From assembly GCF_016862175.1 (NCBI RefSeq), contig NZ_BOML01000058.1:186001-250000 (forward strand): a stretch of 64,000 bases of DNA, in the 5' to 3' direction. Of the stretch, positions 40,594 to 49,948 are shown piece after piece. Below the pieces are notes generated by a model, which did not search any database, was not told where the DNA came from, and was given only the letters and a program-made list of their open reading frames with translations. Numbering within the stretch: position 1 is the stretch's first letter; each line of letters begins with the position of its first letter. Source of the stretch: Paractinoplanes durhamensis (GTDB lineage Bacteria; Actinomycetota; Actinomycetes; Mycobacteriales; Micromonosporaceae). Made by a program: the position numbers and the translations under genes.

Positions 40594-41588
40594 CACGCCT
40601 CGCTCTCGGCGCCGGAACGGCTGCGGGCCACGATCGAGCCGGCCGCGAAGTTGACCACCAGGGTCAGCAGGAACAGAGCGACACCGGCCGCCATCAGCGC
40701 GGACAGCGCCATCGGGCCGGACTCGCCGTAGCGCAGGGCGATCAGGGCGGACACCGAGTTGGCGCCGTTCTGCAGCACGTGCGGCTGGATCACGAAGACC
40801 GGCGAGATGATCAGGTAGACGGCGATGGTCTCGCCGAGGGCCCGGCCGAGCCCGAGCATGGTGCCGCCGATCATGCCGCCCTTGCCGAACGGCAGGACGA
40901 CCGAGCGGATCATGCCCCAGCGGGTCGCGCCGAGTGCGTACGCTCCCTCGCGCTCGCCGATCGGGGCCTGGGAGAACGCCTCCCGCATGATCGAGCAGAT
41001 CACCGGCGCCACCATCAGCGCGACCACCAGGCCGGCGATGAAGGTCGACGAGGTGTAGACGGTCTCGGTGGCGAGCGGGTCGCGCGGGTCGGAGCCGGTC
41101 ACCTTGAAGAGCGGGAACCAGGCGAAGTAGGTGGACAGCCAGCGGGCCAGGCCGATCATGTGGGCCTGCAGGAAGGCGAAGCCCCACAGGCCGTAGACGA
41201 CGCTGGGCACGGCCGCCATCAGGTCGATCATGTTGATCAAAATCCGCCGGACCCGGCCCGGGGCGTACTCGGAGACATAGAGCGCCATGCCGGTGGCCAG
41301 CGGAACCGCGATGCTGATCGCCACGCTCGCGATCAGGATCGTGCCGGTGAGCACGGCCGCGATGCCGAAGCGGCCCGAGTCCGGCTCCCACTCCTCGGTG
41401 GTCAGGAACGACCAGCCGGCCACCCGCAGCGCGCTGACCGCCTTGGTGAACAGGAACGTGCCGACCATCGCCATCAGCACCAGCACGGCCGCGCCGGCCA
41501 GTCGCAACACGACCCGGAAGACCCGGTCCGGCCCGCCGGACGGCCGGAGCCGGCGTCGCCGCTCCGGCGTCGCCACAGCGCTCGTCAT
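40593..41588 (-). CDS. pstC: PstC-type phosphate ABC transporter permease
   Basis: 331 residues. Six or seven membrane helices, MAAVPSVVYGLWGF and the cytosolic EAA loop (EREGAYALGATRWGMIRSVVLP) followed by GRALGETIAVYLI, all diagnostic for PstC. First gene of the cluster; start ATG 41588. The 131 bases upstream hold the operon promoter. I see no clear Pho box there; GTTACTC and GTCACCA eleven bases apart are a weak match at best. Confidence 0.9.
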   Translation of the reverse strand: MTSAVATPERRRRLRPSGGPDRVFRVVLRLAGAAVLVLMAMVGTFLFTKAVSALRVAGWSFLTTEEWEPDSGRFGIAAVLTGTILIASVAISIAVPLATGMALYVSEYAPGRVRRILINMIDLMAAVPSVVYGLWGFAFLQAHMIGLARWLSTYFAWFPLFKVTGSDPRDPLATETVYTSSTFIAGLVVALMVAPVICSIMREAFSQAPIGEREGAYALGATRWGMIRSVVLPFGKGGMIGGTMLGLGRALGETIAVYLIISPVFVIQPHVLQNGANSVSALIALRYGESGPMALSALMAAGVALFLLTLVVNFAAGSIVARSRSGAESEA

Positions 41589-41719
41589 ACGTTCCCCGCC
41601 CCTGGTGACTCTCGAGTAACTCTGTGCGGGCTCAGCGAAACGAGGCTGGTTGGACTCCAGGCCGGGCTTCGGTGAACGACGGACGAATGTGAAAAATGTT
41701 TTCCAGCGGGAACGGGCAA

Positions 41720-42070
41720 TCAGCGACGGGACTGATCCATCCCGGCCAACTCGGCATCCGGGATGAGTTCGACCACGATCGAGGCAGCCTGTTCGGCCTG
41801 GATGCGCCGCTGATAGTCACGGCTGGAGAGAGCGACCACGTCGTCGCCGGCGGCGATCCGCCAGCTCCACGACGAGGGGCTCGCGCGGTGAATGGACACG
41901 CGCAGGTCGTCGATGTTCTTCTGCAGCCAGCGCACGGCGTCGCGGCAGGTCTCGGCATCGACGTAGGTGGCCGGGGCCCGGCCGAGGTCGCGGTTGTTGG
42001 TGGCCAGCAGGCGCCAGCTCAGCCGGCCGTCCGACCGGTGTCGCATGATCCGAAATCGCGCAGCAGCCAC
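41720..42070 (-). CDS. DUF1508-type (YegP-like) small protein
   Basis: 116 residues from GTG 42070, where the family-typical opening VAAARFRI lies; a frame to 42214 would add an Arg/Cys-rich extension without support. Two tandem half-repeats are visible: SDGRLSWRLLATNNRDLGRAP and SPSSWSWRIAAGDDVVALSS, each followed by a short helix (DAETCRDAVRWL / SRDYQRRIQAEQA). YegP-like proteins are small dimers of unknown role. Single gene. Confidence 0.7.
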   Translation of the reverse strand: MAAARFRIMRHRSDGRLSWRLLATNNRDLGRAPATYVDAETCRDAVRWLQKNIDDLRVSIHRASPSSWSWRIAAGDDVVALSSRDYQRRIQAEQAASIVVELIPDAELAGMDQSRR

Positions 42071-42223
42071 CGGACCGGCTCTTTCCTCAGCGGGATGCGC
42101 GAGGGGATATCCGATCTTGGTGAGCGGCCGCGCGCCAAGAGATTGAAGCCTCTCAGTACACGGCCGACACACAGCGCGTGAACGGCAGGCCCTGTAGAGA
42201 CGAAAGGCCCGCACGCCGTTCGA

Positions 42224-44080
42224 TCAGTGGCAGTGCTTGGCGGTCGACTTCGGGACGTCCAGCGCGGGGTTGCGGTCGAAGAAGCCGTACGGCTTGAGGG
42301 TGAAACCGGCGTAGTCGACCGGCATGATCGGCCAGTCCTCCGGCCGCGGGAAGTGGGTCAGGCCGAACGTGTGCCACACGACGATGTCCTCGCCGTCGAT
42401 CGGCCGGTCGGCCGCCGTCCAGGCCGGCAGCCCGTCCCCGGCGTGGCTCTGGTTGACCAGGTCACCGGCCGGGTAGCGCTCGTCCGGCGAATACTTCGTG
42501 ACCCACAGATGCTTGGTCGCGAAGGTCGCCCGGGCATGGATCGACGACGACTCGTCGGCCAGCAGCACCGGCAGCCCGGCCGGGTGCAGCGCGTAGCCGA
42601 CCGGCCGGCCGAGCCGGTTGGTGACCTCCGGGTTGACGATGTGCCAGACCCGCCCGGCCGCCGGGTCGGCGAGCCGCTGCGCCGCCGACTCGGTCGCGAG
42701 CCGGGTGCTGCGCCGGCCGAACGCGTTGCCGTACGGGTTGTCCGGTCCGACCGGCACCCGCACCGCGTCCACCTCGTCGACCGCGTTGTTCACGCCGTCC
42801 ACGGTCATGTCCAGGCGCGCCGAGAACAGGTGCTGGTGGAAGGGCGCGCCGAGACCGGGCGCGATCTCGGTGGCGTACGGGTATCCCTCGCCCGGGTAGG
42901 CCGAGGTGAACACCACGCCGGTCGCCTTGGACTCCAGCTGGATCGTGCCGTCCAGGTAGAGATACCAGTAGAAGCCGTAGTCGTAGTTGCCGATCGTGAC
43001 GAAGAACGAGATCACCAGGCGTCGCTGGCGGCGGGTCTCGGCCATCTCGTTGAAGAGGTCGGTGTGCTTCCACAGCACCCCGTAGTCCTCCTCGTGCATG
43101 CAGATCGCGTTGTTGATCGACCGCGGCGCGCCCTGCTCGTCGGCCAGCGTCGCGTCGAAGTAGTGGATCTCGCCGAGGCAGTCGCAGCCGAGTTCGAGCG
43201 AGTTGGTGTAGCGGGCGAACAGGTACTCGCCGGTGTCGAAGTAGTTCTGCCAGAAGCGGGCCGGCGACGGGTCGGCGTACGGGACCACCATCTCGGCGAT
43301 CGAGGCGCGGTAGACGATCGGCCGGCCGTCGAACGAGATCTGGTTGAGGATCAGCCCCTCGCGCATGTCGAAGCCGATCCGGAACTGCCACTTCTCCCAG
43401 GTCACCACGTCGTCCTCGACGGCGAAGCTGGGCCCGTCCGGCTGGGTGATCTCGATCGTCTTCAGGGTGTCCCGGGCCGGCACGTCCCACTCGGCCTTCT
43501 CCCGCGGAATCGGGAAGACCTGGTGGTCGTAGACGGCGTGCGCGGTGCGCTCGGTCAGGTTCACATAGGCGACCAGACCATCGATCGGGTACGCCCAGAC
43601 CAGCTCGGCCGGGTCGGGCTGATGGAAGGCGAGCACCCGGATCATCCGCTTGCCGGCTTCGTCCTCGTAGTCGAAGTGACCGGCCGACAGCGGGCAGGCC
43701 CGCACCTCCTCGACCGGCAGGCCGCGCTTGGCCAGGGCGGCCAGCCACTCCGCCGACTCGGCCAGGATCTCCTCGATGACCATGAACTCTTCGTCGAGGA
43801 TCGGCATCTGGCCGCCGATCGTCGCGTCCGCCTCGGTGATCGAGGCGATCGCGCCGGCCGTGAGGTCGACGAGGCAGTCCCGGCCGAGGCCGGTGGCCCG
43901 GTCGAGCAGCAGCACCCGCACCTGGCGCGGCACCGCCTCGCCGGCCAGCACCGGCCGTTTGTCCGGCTCGGCCAGCCCGACATACGCGAAGCGCGTGCTC
44001 TCGGTCAGCACGCCGGACAGCAGTTCCCGGGCCTTATCGATCTCCGCGGCGGTCAACCGGGCGAGGGGGTGAGTACTCAT
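42224..44080 (-). CDS. copper-containing primary-amine oxidase
   Basis: 618 residues, oxidising primary amines to aldehydes, ammonia and hydrogen peroxide. The topaquinone precursor Tyr is in IGNYDYGFYW (Asn-Tyr-Asp-Tyr). Copper ligands are the HQH in PFHQHLFSARLDM and the His in GLTHFPRPEDWPIMP; the catalytic Asp is near AVYDHQVFPI. No signal peptide, so cytosolic, as for histamine- and phenylethylamine-oxidases of Arthrobacter. Start ATG 44080 with GAGG upstream. It stands alone between the DUF1508 and exporter genes. Confidence 0.93.
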   Translation of the reverse strand: MSTHPLARLTAAEIDKARELLSGVLTESTRFAYVGLAEPDKRPVLAGEAVPRQVRVLLLDRATGLGRDCLVDLTAGAIASITEADATIGGQMPILDEEFMVIEEILAESAEWLAALAKRGLPVEEVRACPLSAGHFDYEDEAGKRMIRVLAFHQPDPAELVWAYPIDGLVAYVNLTERTAHAVYDHQVFPIPREKAEWDVPARDTLKTIEITQPDGPSFAVEDDVVTWEKWQFRIGFDMREGLILNQISFDGRPIVYRASIAEMVVPYADPSPARFWQNYFDTGEYLFARYTNSLELGCDCLGEIHYFDATLADEQGAPRSINNAICMHEEDYGVLWKHTDLFNEMAETRRQRRLVISFFVTIGNYDYGFYWYLYLDGTIQLESKATGVVFTSAYPGEGYPYATEIAPGLGAPFHQHLFSARLDMTVDGVNNAVDEVDAVRVPVGPDNPYGNAFGRRSTRLATESAAQRLADPAAGRVWHIVNPEVTNRLGRPVGYALHPAGLPVLLADESSSIHARATFATKHLWVTKYSPDERYPAGDLVNQSHAGDGLPAWTAADRPIDGEDIVVWHTFGLTHFPRPEDWPIMPVDYAGFTLKPYGFFDRNPALDVPKSTAKHCH

Positions 44081-44165
44081 TTTCGCGGCTACCTCCAGTG
44101 TGGGCAGTGAGCCGCGTCAACCTACCTCCCCGATTGCTGCGCCTGGAAGATCCGGCCGGGCCACC

Positions 44166-45374
44166 TCAGATCGTGCGTAAGGCCTCCGTCGGGGACAGGC
44201 GTGCGGCGCGCAACGCCGGGACCAGCCCGGCGATGGCGCCGATCAGCACGGCCGCCGCGATGCCGCCGGCCCAGGCCTCCACCGGCACCACCACCTGCCA
44301 GCCCTTGTTCCGGGCGTAGACCACGGTCGCGATCATTCCGGCGGCCACCCCGGCCGTGCCGCCGAGCACGGTCAGCAGCACCGCCTCGGCCAGGAACTGG
44401 CCACGGATCTGCCGCCGGGTGGCGCCGAGCGCGCGACGCAGGCCGATCTCCGAGCGCCGCTCCAGCACCGAAATGATCATGATGTTGGCTACCCCGACCG
44501 CGCCGACGATCAGCGCCACCACGCCCAGCCCGAGGAACAGGCTGTCGAAGGCGCCCTCGGCCGCGGCCCGCGCGGTGAGCGCGTCGGACGGCTGGCTGAT
44601 GTCGACCTCGTTCGGTGATTCCGGGTTGGCGGTCTGCGCCAGCACCGCCTGCACCTGCGTCACCTGATCGGTGGCGGCCCGCACGTAGAGCTTGCTCGGC
44701 GGCCCGTCGACCGCCCGGCCCTGCGCGATCGCCACGTGGTCGAGGTAACGATGCGCGGCCGGATAGCCGACCAGCACACTGGTATCCAGGGCCGACGCCA
44801 GCTTGGCCGGCGCGAGGATCCCGGCGACGTAGAACCACTGGCCGCCCAGCCAGACTCGCTGCCCCGGGGTGACCCGGTCGAAGCCGAGCCGCTTGGCGGC
44901 GGTCGCGCCGAGCACCGCCACCGGCTGGGTCGCCGTGGCCTCGTTCAGCCAGCGGCCCTTCGCCATCCCGGTCGCCACCACCGACAGCAGGTTGAGGCTG
45001 GCCGCCCGCACCTGGATAGCGTTGGTGCTCACCGCCGGGATGAGCGGGGTCCGGTAGACGTTGGCTCCGGCGATATCGCCGGTGTGCGCCACCGACTCGA
45101 CCGCGGCGAGGTTGCCGACCCGGGCGGGCGCTTCGAGGGGCAGCTGCGCGTCGCTGCCGCCGAACGACTGGCCGCTGCTCGCGGTGAGCAGGTTGGTGCC
45201 GAGCCGGTCGATCTCGGCGAGCAGCCCGGCCTGCGACGACGAGGAGAGCCCGAGCACGGCCACGATCGCCGCCACTCCGATCGCGATGCCGAGCGCGCTC
45301 AGCGTGGCCCGCAGTTTGCGCGCCCGCACCCCGGCGCTCGCGACCCGGGCCTGGTCAGAGAACCGCAACCGCAT
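44166..45374 (-). CDS. MacB-type ABC transporter permease
   Basis: 402 residues from ATG 45374, with GGGGGA five bases upstream, overlapping the ATPase gene by 20 bases. One N-terminal membrane helix (about 22-45), a large extracytoplasmic domain and three C-terminal helices with the FtsX motif (MIISVLERRSEIGLRRALGATRRQI). MacB/LolC-type machines extract or export peptides and lipoproteins. Last gene of a lipoprotein-adaptor-ATPase-permease operon; substrate unknown. Confidence 0.9.
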   Translation of the reverse strand: MRLRFSDQARVASAGVRARKLRATLSALGIAIGVAAIVAVLGLSSSSQAGLLAEIDRLGTNLLTASSGQSFGGSDAQLPLEAPARVGNLAAVESVAHTGDIAGANVYRTPLIPAVSTNAIQVRAASLNLLSVVATGMAKGRWLNEATATQPVAVLGATAAKRLGFDRVTPGQRVWLGGQWFYVAGILAPAKLASALDTSVLVGYPAAHRYLDHVAIAQGRAVDGPPSKLYVRAATDQVTQVQAVLAQTANPESPNEVDISQPSDALTARAAAEGAFDSLFLGLGVVALIVGAVGVANIMIISVLERRSEIGLRRALGATRRQIRGQFLAEAVLLTVLGGTAGVAAGMIATVVYARNKGWQVVVPVEAWAGGIAAAVLIGAIAGLVPALRAARLSPTEALRTI

Positions 45375-46032
45375 GGCTGTCCCCCACAATCTTCCCGTCG
45401 AGAACCTGCACCTGACGCGGCATCCGAGCCGCCAGATCGTGGTCGTGGGTGATCACCAGAATGGTCGCGCCGGCCGCGTGGAGTTCATGCAGCAGCGTGA
45501 CGATGGTGGCGCCGGTGGCCGAGTCGAGGTTGCCGGTCGGCTCGTCGGCCAGCACGATCGCCGGTTTCCCGACCAGCGCGCGGGCGATCGCCACCCGCTG
45601 CCGCTCGCCGCCGGACATCGTCGACGGGCGGAAGTTCGCCCGATGGGCCAGGCCGACCTGCTCCAGGGCCTCGGCGGCCCGGAGCCGGCGGCGGCGAACG
45701 GGCACCCCGGCGTAGAGCATGCCGTCGGCCACGTTCTCCAGCGCGGTCGTGTGCGCGGACAGGAAGAACTGCTGGAAGACGAAGCCGATGTCGCGGGACC
45801 GCACGTCGGCGAGCTTCTCGTCGCTCAGCCCGGCCACGTCGACGCCGCGGATCCGCACCGCCCCCTCGCTCGGCCGTTCGAGCGTGCCCATGACGTGCAG
45901 CAACGTCGACTTCCCGGAACCGGACGGGCCGACGATCGCGACCAGCTCGCCCTCGTCGACCTGCAGGTCGATGCCGCGCAACACCGGCACGTCGCCGTAG
46001 GTCTTGGTGACACCGGCCAACTCGAGAATCAT
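45355..46032 (-). CDS. LolD/MacB-type ABC transporter ATP-binding protein
   Basis: 225 residues. Walker A GPSGSGKST, Q-loop in IGFVFQQFF, signature MSGGERQRVAIAR, Walker B IVLADEPTGNLDS and switch His in ITHDHD: the typical LolD-class sequence. ATGA overlap with the adaptor gene upstream and 20-base overlap with the permease downstream, so the subunits are made together. Confidence 0.93.
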   Translation of the reverse strand: MILELAGVTKTYGDVPVLRGIDLQVDEGELVAIVGPSGSGKSTLLHVMGTLERPSEGAVRIRGVDVAGLSDEKLADVRSRDIGFVFQQFFLSAHTTALENVADGMLYAGVPVRRRRLRAAEALEQVGLAHRANFRPSTMSGGERQRVAIARALVGKPAIVLADEPTGNLDSATGATIVTLLHELHAAGATILVITHDHDLAARMPRQVQVLDGKIVGDSHAVAVL

Positions 46033-47078
46033 GCCGACGGCACCACCACTCGGTCGCCGGCCGTCAGATCGCCGGTGACCTGCACCAGCCCGGCCGAGTC
46101 GTCGAAGAGGCCGAGCTTGACCAGCACGGTCTCCCGGCCGCCGTCGGCCCGGATGCGCTCGACCGCGAACCCGCCGCCGCCCGCGCCGACCAGCGCGGTG
46201 ACCGGCACGATCAGCGCGCCCTTCACCCCGGCCGTGGTGATCTGCACCCGGACCGGCGCGGCGTCGAGCTTCCCGGCCTCGGCCGGCTTGTCCAGCACCA
46301 GATAGACCGGGATGGTCGTGCTGCCGTCCTTGCCCTCGACCGCCACCGCGCCGATCCGGCTCACCCGGCCGGCCACGACCCGGTTGTCCGGCAGCGTGAT
46401 CTGCGCCTTGTTGCCCACCTTGACCTGGGCCTGCTGGGACGCGTTGAGCTGCACGGTCACCTCACGCCGGGTGGTGACCGCCGAGCCGAACGGGCTGCCC
46501 GCGACGGCCCGGGTGCCGAGCTGCGCGCTCACCGCGGCGATCCGCACCGGTCCGGGCAGCACGACCGCGTCGCCGACGTGGAGCACACCGGTGTCGGCTC
46601 CCCGATCGTCCTGCAGGTCGGCCAGCCCGTCGGCGGTCTCGGCGGTGAACTCGTCGCCGTCGTCGGCGTCGTAGCCGAGGGCGCGCAGGTTCTTGTTGAG
46701 CATCGCGACGTCCCAGCCCTCGCGGCCCTGGTAGAGATCGCGATAGAGCGGGCGGCTGCCGCAGAGCAGCAGAACCGGCTCGTCGTCGATCCAGTAGAGG
46801 ATCTTGCCGCAGTCGGCGACCTGGCCGGCCGAGGGCAGCTTCGTGTAGGTGCCGGTCGCCTGGTTGACGATCGGATAGTCGCCGCCGTCGGCCTGTCCGG
46901 CGTACGCGAGGGTGCCGTTCTGGGTTATCTGTCCGGACAGCGTGCCCTGCTTGACCGGCACCACCGCGACCTCGGCCGCGGGCGTCGGGGTCTCGCCGGC
47001 CGCCGAGCGCGGCCAGAAGAACCAGCCGCCCACGCCGAGGAGAGCGACCCCGACGAGAGCCGTGATCCAGCGCAGCAT
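46029..47078 (-). CDS. membrane-fusion (HlyD/MacA-like) adaptor with peptidoglycan-binding insert
   Basis: 349 residues. A membrane helix near the N-terminus (WITALVGVALLGVGGW), lipoyl-like half-motifs and a beta barrel (NASQQAQVKVGNKAQITLPD). Residues about 128-165 (LNKNLRALGYDADDGDEFTAETADGLADLQ) match the PG_binding_1 helix bundle that actinobacterial adaptors insert in place of a coiled coil. It links the ABC permease with the cell wall. TGATG overlap with the lipoprotein gene, ATGA with the ATPase gene. Confidence 0.85.
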   Translation of the reverse strand: MLRWITALVGVALLGVGGWFFWPRSAAGETPTPAAEVAVVPVKQGTLSGQITQNGTLAYAGQADGGDYPIVNQATGTYTKLPSAGQVADCGKILYWIDDEPVLLLCGSRPLYRDLYQGREGWDVAMLNKNLRALGYDADDGDEFTAETADGLADLQDDRGADTGVLHVGDAVVLPGPVRIAAVSAQLGTRAVAGSPFGSAVTTRREVTVQLNASQQAQVKVGNKAQITLPDNRVVAGRVSRIGAVAVEGKDGSTTIPVYLVLDKPAEAGKLDAAPVRVQITTAGVKGALIVPVTALVGAGGGGFAVERIRADGGRETVLVKLGLFDDSAGLVQVTGDLTAGDRVVVPSA

Positions 47079-47572
47079 CAGCCCGCACCGCCCGGCATCC
47101 CGCCCGGCGCCAGGTCACGGCACTTGGTCTGGGCATCCTTGAAAGCCTGCGACTCCGGGTCGATCCCGTTCTCCGCCCCGATCAGCATCCGCCCGTCGGT
47201 CTGCGGATCCGGCATGTCGGGCACCCCGTTCTGCCGCATGCAGGCCACCCATTTGAGGATCCGTTCCTGCTGCTCGGGGTTCTGACCGGCGGTGCCGATA
47301 CCGGCCGGAGCGAGGTCCTTGCAGGCCTCCTGCGCCTTCTTGAAGCCCTCGCTCGCCATGTCGAGGTCGGAGCCCTTCTCGACCTTGAGCTGGATCCGCC
47401 CGTTGACCGGGTCGGGGAAGCTGGGCACGCCGTTCTCCCGCATGCACTGCGAGTACTTCACGGCTTTGGTGGCCGCGTCGTCCGTACCGGAGCCTTCGTC
47501 CTTCTTGTCCCCTCCGCCGCAGCCGGCGAGCAGGCCCACGGCGAGCAGTGCGACGAATACGTGTTTTCTCAT
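47078..47572 (-). CDS. lipoprotein with repeated CMR-NGV motif
   Basis: 164 residues from ATG 47572. Lipobox LLAGC near residue 18. Two tandem modules: YSQCMRENGVPSFPDP and WVACMRQNGVPDMPDP, each followed by a short helix and Cys (QEACKDLAP, QTKCRDLAP), so four Cys likely paired. Such lipoproteins are often the first gene of actinobacterial MacAB-like operons with a divergent two-component system, as here. Role unknown; perhaps sensor or substrate-capture partner. Eighty-seven bases separate its start from the response-regulator gene. Confidence 0.85.
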   Translation of the reverse strand: MRKHVFVALLAVGLLAGCGGGDKKDEGSGTDDAATKAVKYSQCMRENGVPSFPDPVNGRIQLKVEKGSDLDMASEGFKKAQEACKDLAPAGIGTAGQNPEQQERILKWVACMRQNGVPDMPDPQTDGRMLIGAENGIDPESQAFKDAQTKCRDLAPGGMPGGAG

Positions 47573-47659
47573 GGCGATGAGTTCTACGGACCGAGCGGTC
47601 ACGGGCCGGTACGCGATTTGATGACCTCGCTGTGACCGGAGATCGGGCAGGCTGGCCTC

Positions 47660-48301
47660 ATGCGGGTACTGGTGGCCGAGGATCAGATCGAGCTCGCCGA
47701 CTCGGTCGGGCGGATGCTGCGGCGCGAGGGAATGGCCGTCGACGTCGTGTACGACGGTGGGGCCGCCCTGGAACGAGCCACCGTCATCGAGTACGACGTG
47801 CTGGTCCTCGACCGCGACCTGCCGGTCGTGCACGGCGACGACGTCTGCCGGCAGGTGACCGGTCCACGCATCCTGATGCTGACCGCCTCCGGCACCCTCG
47901 CCGACCGGGTCGAGGGGCTGAACCTGGGCGCCGACGACTACCTGCCGAAACCCTTCGCGTACGCCGAACTGATCGCTCGCGTGCGAGCCATCGCCCGCCG
48001 CAGCCAACCGGCCGCGCCGACCATGCTCACCCACCATGACCTGGAGCTCGACCCGGCCCGGCGGGTCGCCACCCGGGCCGGCGCGCGCCTGGCCCTGACC
48101 CCGAAGGAGTTCGCGGTGCTGGAGTTCCTGCTGGCCGCCCGGCACCGCGTGGTGTCGACCGAGGAGTTGCTCGAACACGTCTGGGACGAAGCCGCCGACC
48201 CGTTCACCACCACGGTGAAATCGACGATCAACCGGCTGCGCGGCAAACTCGGCGACCCACCGCTGATCGAGACCATCCCGCGCAGCGGCTACCGGATCTG
48301 A
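47660..48301 (+). CDS. OmpR/PhoB-family response regulator
   Basis: 213 residues. Receiver MRVLVAEDQIELAD, phospho-Asp in VLVLDRDLPVV, Lys in YLPKPFAY, and winged-helix DNA-binding domain (LTPKEFAVLEFLL, then KSTINRLRGKLG and IPRSGYRI). Divergent from the lipoprotein/exporter operon, which it probably controls through the 87-base shared region. The kinase gene follows after five bases. Confidence 0.92.
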   Translation: MRVLVAEDQIELADSVGRMLRREGMAVDVVYDGGAALERATVIEYDVLVLDRDLPVVHGDDVCRQVTGPRILMLTASGTLADRVEGLNLGADDYLPKPFAYAELIARVRAIARRSQPAAPTMLTHHDLELDPARRVATRAGARLALTPKEFAVLEFLLAARHRVVSTEELLEHVWDEAADPFTTTVKSTINRLRGKLGDPPLIETIPRSGYRI

Positions 48302-48306
48302 CCGCC

Positions 48307-49488
48307 GTGTCCCGCGTGCGCACCCGCCTCACGCTGCTCTACAGCGGCCTGTTCATCGTCAGCGGCGCGACCCTGCTGACCATCACCTATTTACTGATCT
48401 TCCACTCCCGGCGCACCCTGGTCTTCCGGAACTTCAGCGGCAGCGAAACCGGCAGCGCGAACGGCACGCCGCCGGCCGACATCCTCGACGACATGACCCG
48501 GCGGGCCACCGACTTCGCGCGCCAGGAACGCGCGGCGCAACTGCACGAACTGCTCACCTACTCGGGTCTGGCGCTGGCCATCGTGTCGGTGCTGGCGCTG
48601 GCCCTGGGCTGGTTGATGGCCGGCCGGATCCTGCGGCCGGTGCGCACGATGACCACGACCATCCAACGGATCTCGGCGCACAACGTGCACGACCGGCTCG
48701 CCGCGACCGGTCCGCGTGACGAGTTGCGGGATCTGTCCGACACGGTCGACGGCCTGCTCCAGCGGCTGGACACGGCGCTCGCGGCGCACAAGCGGTTCGT
48801 CGCGAACGCCGCGCACGAGCTGCGCACCCCGCTCACCGTCGAGCACGCGCTGATCGAGGAGATCCTGACCGACCGGACGGCCACCCTCCCGCACTACCGG
48901 TCGCTCTTCGAGCGCCTGCTGGAACTGCGGAAACAACAGGCGGCGATGCTGGAGTCGCTGCTCACCCTGGCGGGCAGCGAGCGGGGCCTGGATCGGCGCG
49001 ACGAGGTCGCGCTCTCGGCCATCACCGAGCGGACGGTGGCGGCTTACCGCGCCACGGCCCGGCTTGCCGGCGTACGCCTCGAGCAGCGCATCGATGCGGC
49101 CTCGACGACCGGCGACCCGGCTCTGATCGAACGCCTCGTGGCCAACCTGATCGACAACGCGGTCGCCTACAACGTCGACGACGGCGAGGTGGAGGTGCAC
49201 ACCGAGGTCCGCGACGGGCGGCCGGTGCTGACCGTCGCGAACACCGGCGAAATCATCGAACCGGAGAAGGTGGACGCCCTGTTCGAGCCGTTCCAGCGCC
49301 TGGACCGCACGACCGGCCGGGCCGGACACCACGGTCTCGGCCTGTCGATCGTGCGGGCCATCGCGACCGCCCACGACGCGACGATCGAAGCATCCCCGGG
49401 GCCGGCCGGCGGCCTCCGGATCGAGGTGCGCTTCCCAGCCCCGTCCCCGGCGCCATCAGCGGCAGCGACATTCGCCGGCCCGGGCTGA
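48307..49488 (+). CDS. sensor histidine kinase
   Basis: 393 residues from GTG 48307. Membrane helices at about 12-35 and 80-102 enclose a short external loop; HAMP; H-box FVANAAHELRTPLTVEHALIEE with phospho-His; ATPase motifs ANLIDNAV and GLGLSIVRAIA. The small external loop suggests sensing in the membrane or by a partner, such as the lipoprotein of the divergent exporter. Pro/Ala-rich C-terminal tail. Confidence 0.92.
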   Translation: MSRVRTRLTLLYSGLFIVSGATLLTITYLLIFHSRRTLVFRNFSGSETGSANGTPPADILDDMTRRATDFARQERAAQLHELLTYSGLALAIVSVLALALGWLMAGRILRPVRTMTTTIQRISAHNVHDRLAATGPRDELRDLSDTVDGLLQRLDTALAAHKRFVANAAHELRTPLTVEHALIEEILTDRTATLPHYRSLFERLLELRKQQAAMLESLLTLAGSERGLDRRDEVALSAITERTVAAYRATARLAGVRLEQRIDAASTTGDPALIERLVANLIDNAVAYNVDDGEVEVHTEVRDGRPVLTVANTGEIIEPEKVDALFEPFQRLDRTTGRAGHHGLGLSIVRAIATAHDATIEASPGPAGGLRIEVRFPAPSPAPSAAATFAGPG

Positions 49489-49525
49489 GGATCAGTGCCG
49501 GAAGGCCGCGTGGCCGGTCCGGGGC

Positions 49526-49798
49526 ATGCAGGCCGCGGTGGCGCACCTGGCCGACGACCTGCTCGCTCCACTGCAGGAGCACCCGCTGCTGCTACCGTCT
49601 CTGGACGTCTTCCTGCAGCACAACGGGGTCTGGGGGACTGCGTCGAGAGCTCTCGGGGTGCATCGCCACACACTGCGGCACCGGATGGCGCGGGTGGCGC
49701 AGCTGACCGGGCTCGATCTCGAATCGGCGCAGGACCGGACGGCCCTACTCCTGGCCCTGTTGGCGCGCAAGATTCAAACCCCCGGAGGGACGAACTGA
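49526..49798 (+). pseudogene. remnant of a PucR-family regulator (C-terminal helix-turn-helix only)
   Basis: Ninety residues. The segment VFLQHNGVWGTASRALGVHRHTLRHRMARV is the helix-turn-helix end of PucR/CdaR regulators, read here in parts as HNGVWGTAS and GVHRHTLRHR, followed by the usual LTGLDL. Full PucR proteins have 400 or more residues; the rest is missing and the upstream frame runs into the kinase gene. Probably a 5'-truncated gene, though the DNA-binding part itself is intact. Confidence 0.55.
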
Positions 49799-49948
49799 AT
49801 CGACACATGTCTAACCTGAGACGGCGATCCAGCTGGGAACTGTCTGAAAATTGGCGTGTCGGTTGGACGTCACCTGCTCTTTTGGGGCTCGCGCACTGAC
49901 GAATTCGCCAATTACTATCTCGGCGCCATCCAAATAAAGATCACGGGG

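Noticed and set aside
41589..41719. Pho box upstream of pstC
   Set aside because: GTTACTC and GTCACCA are eleven bases apart but match the GTTCACC repeat poorly; no strong direct repeat is visible, so no phosphate control is claimed.
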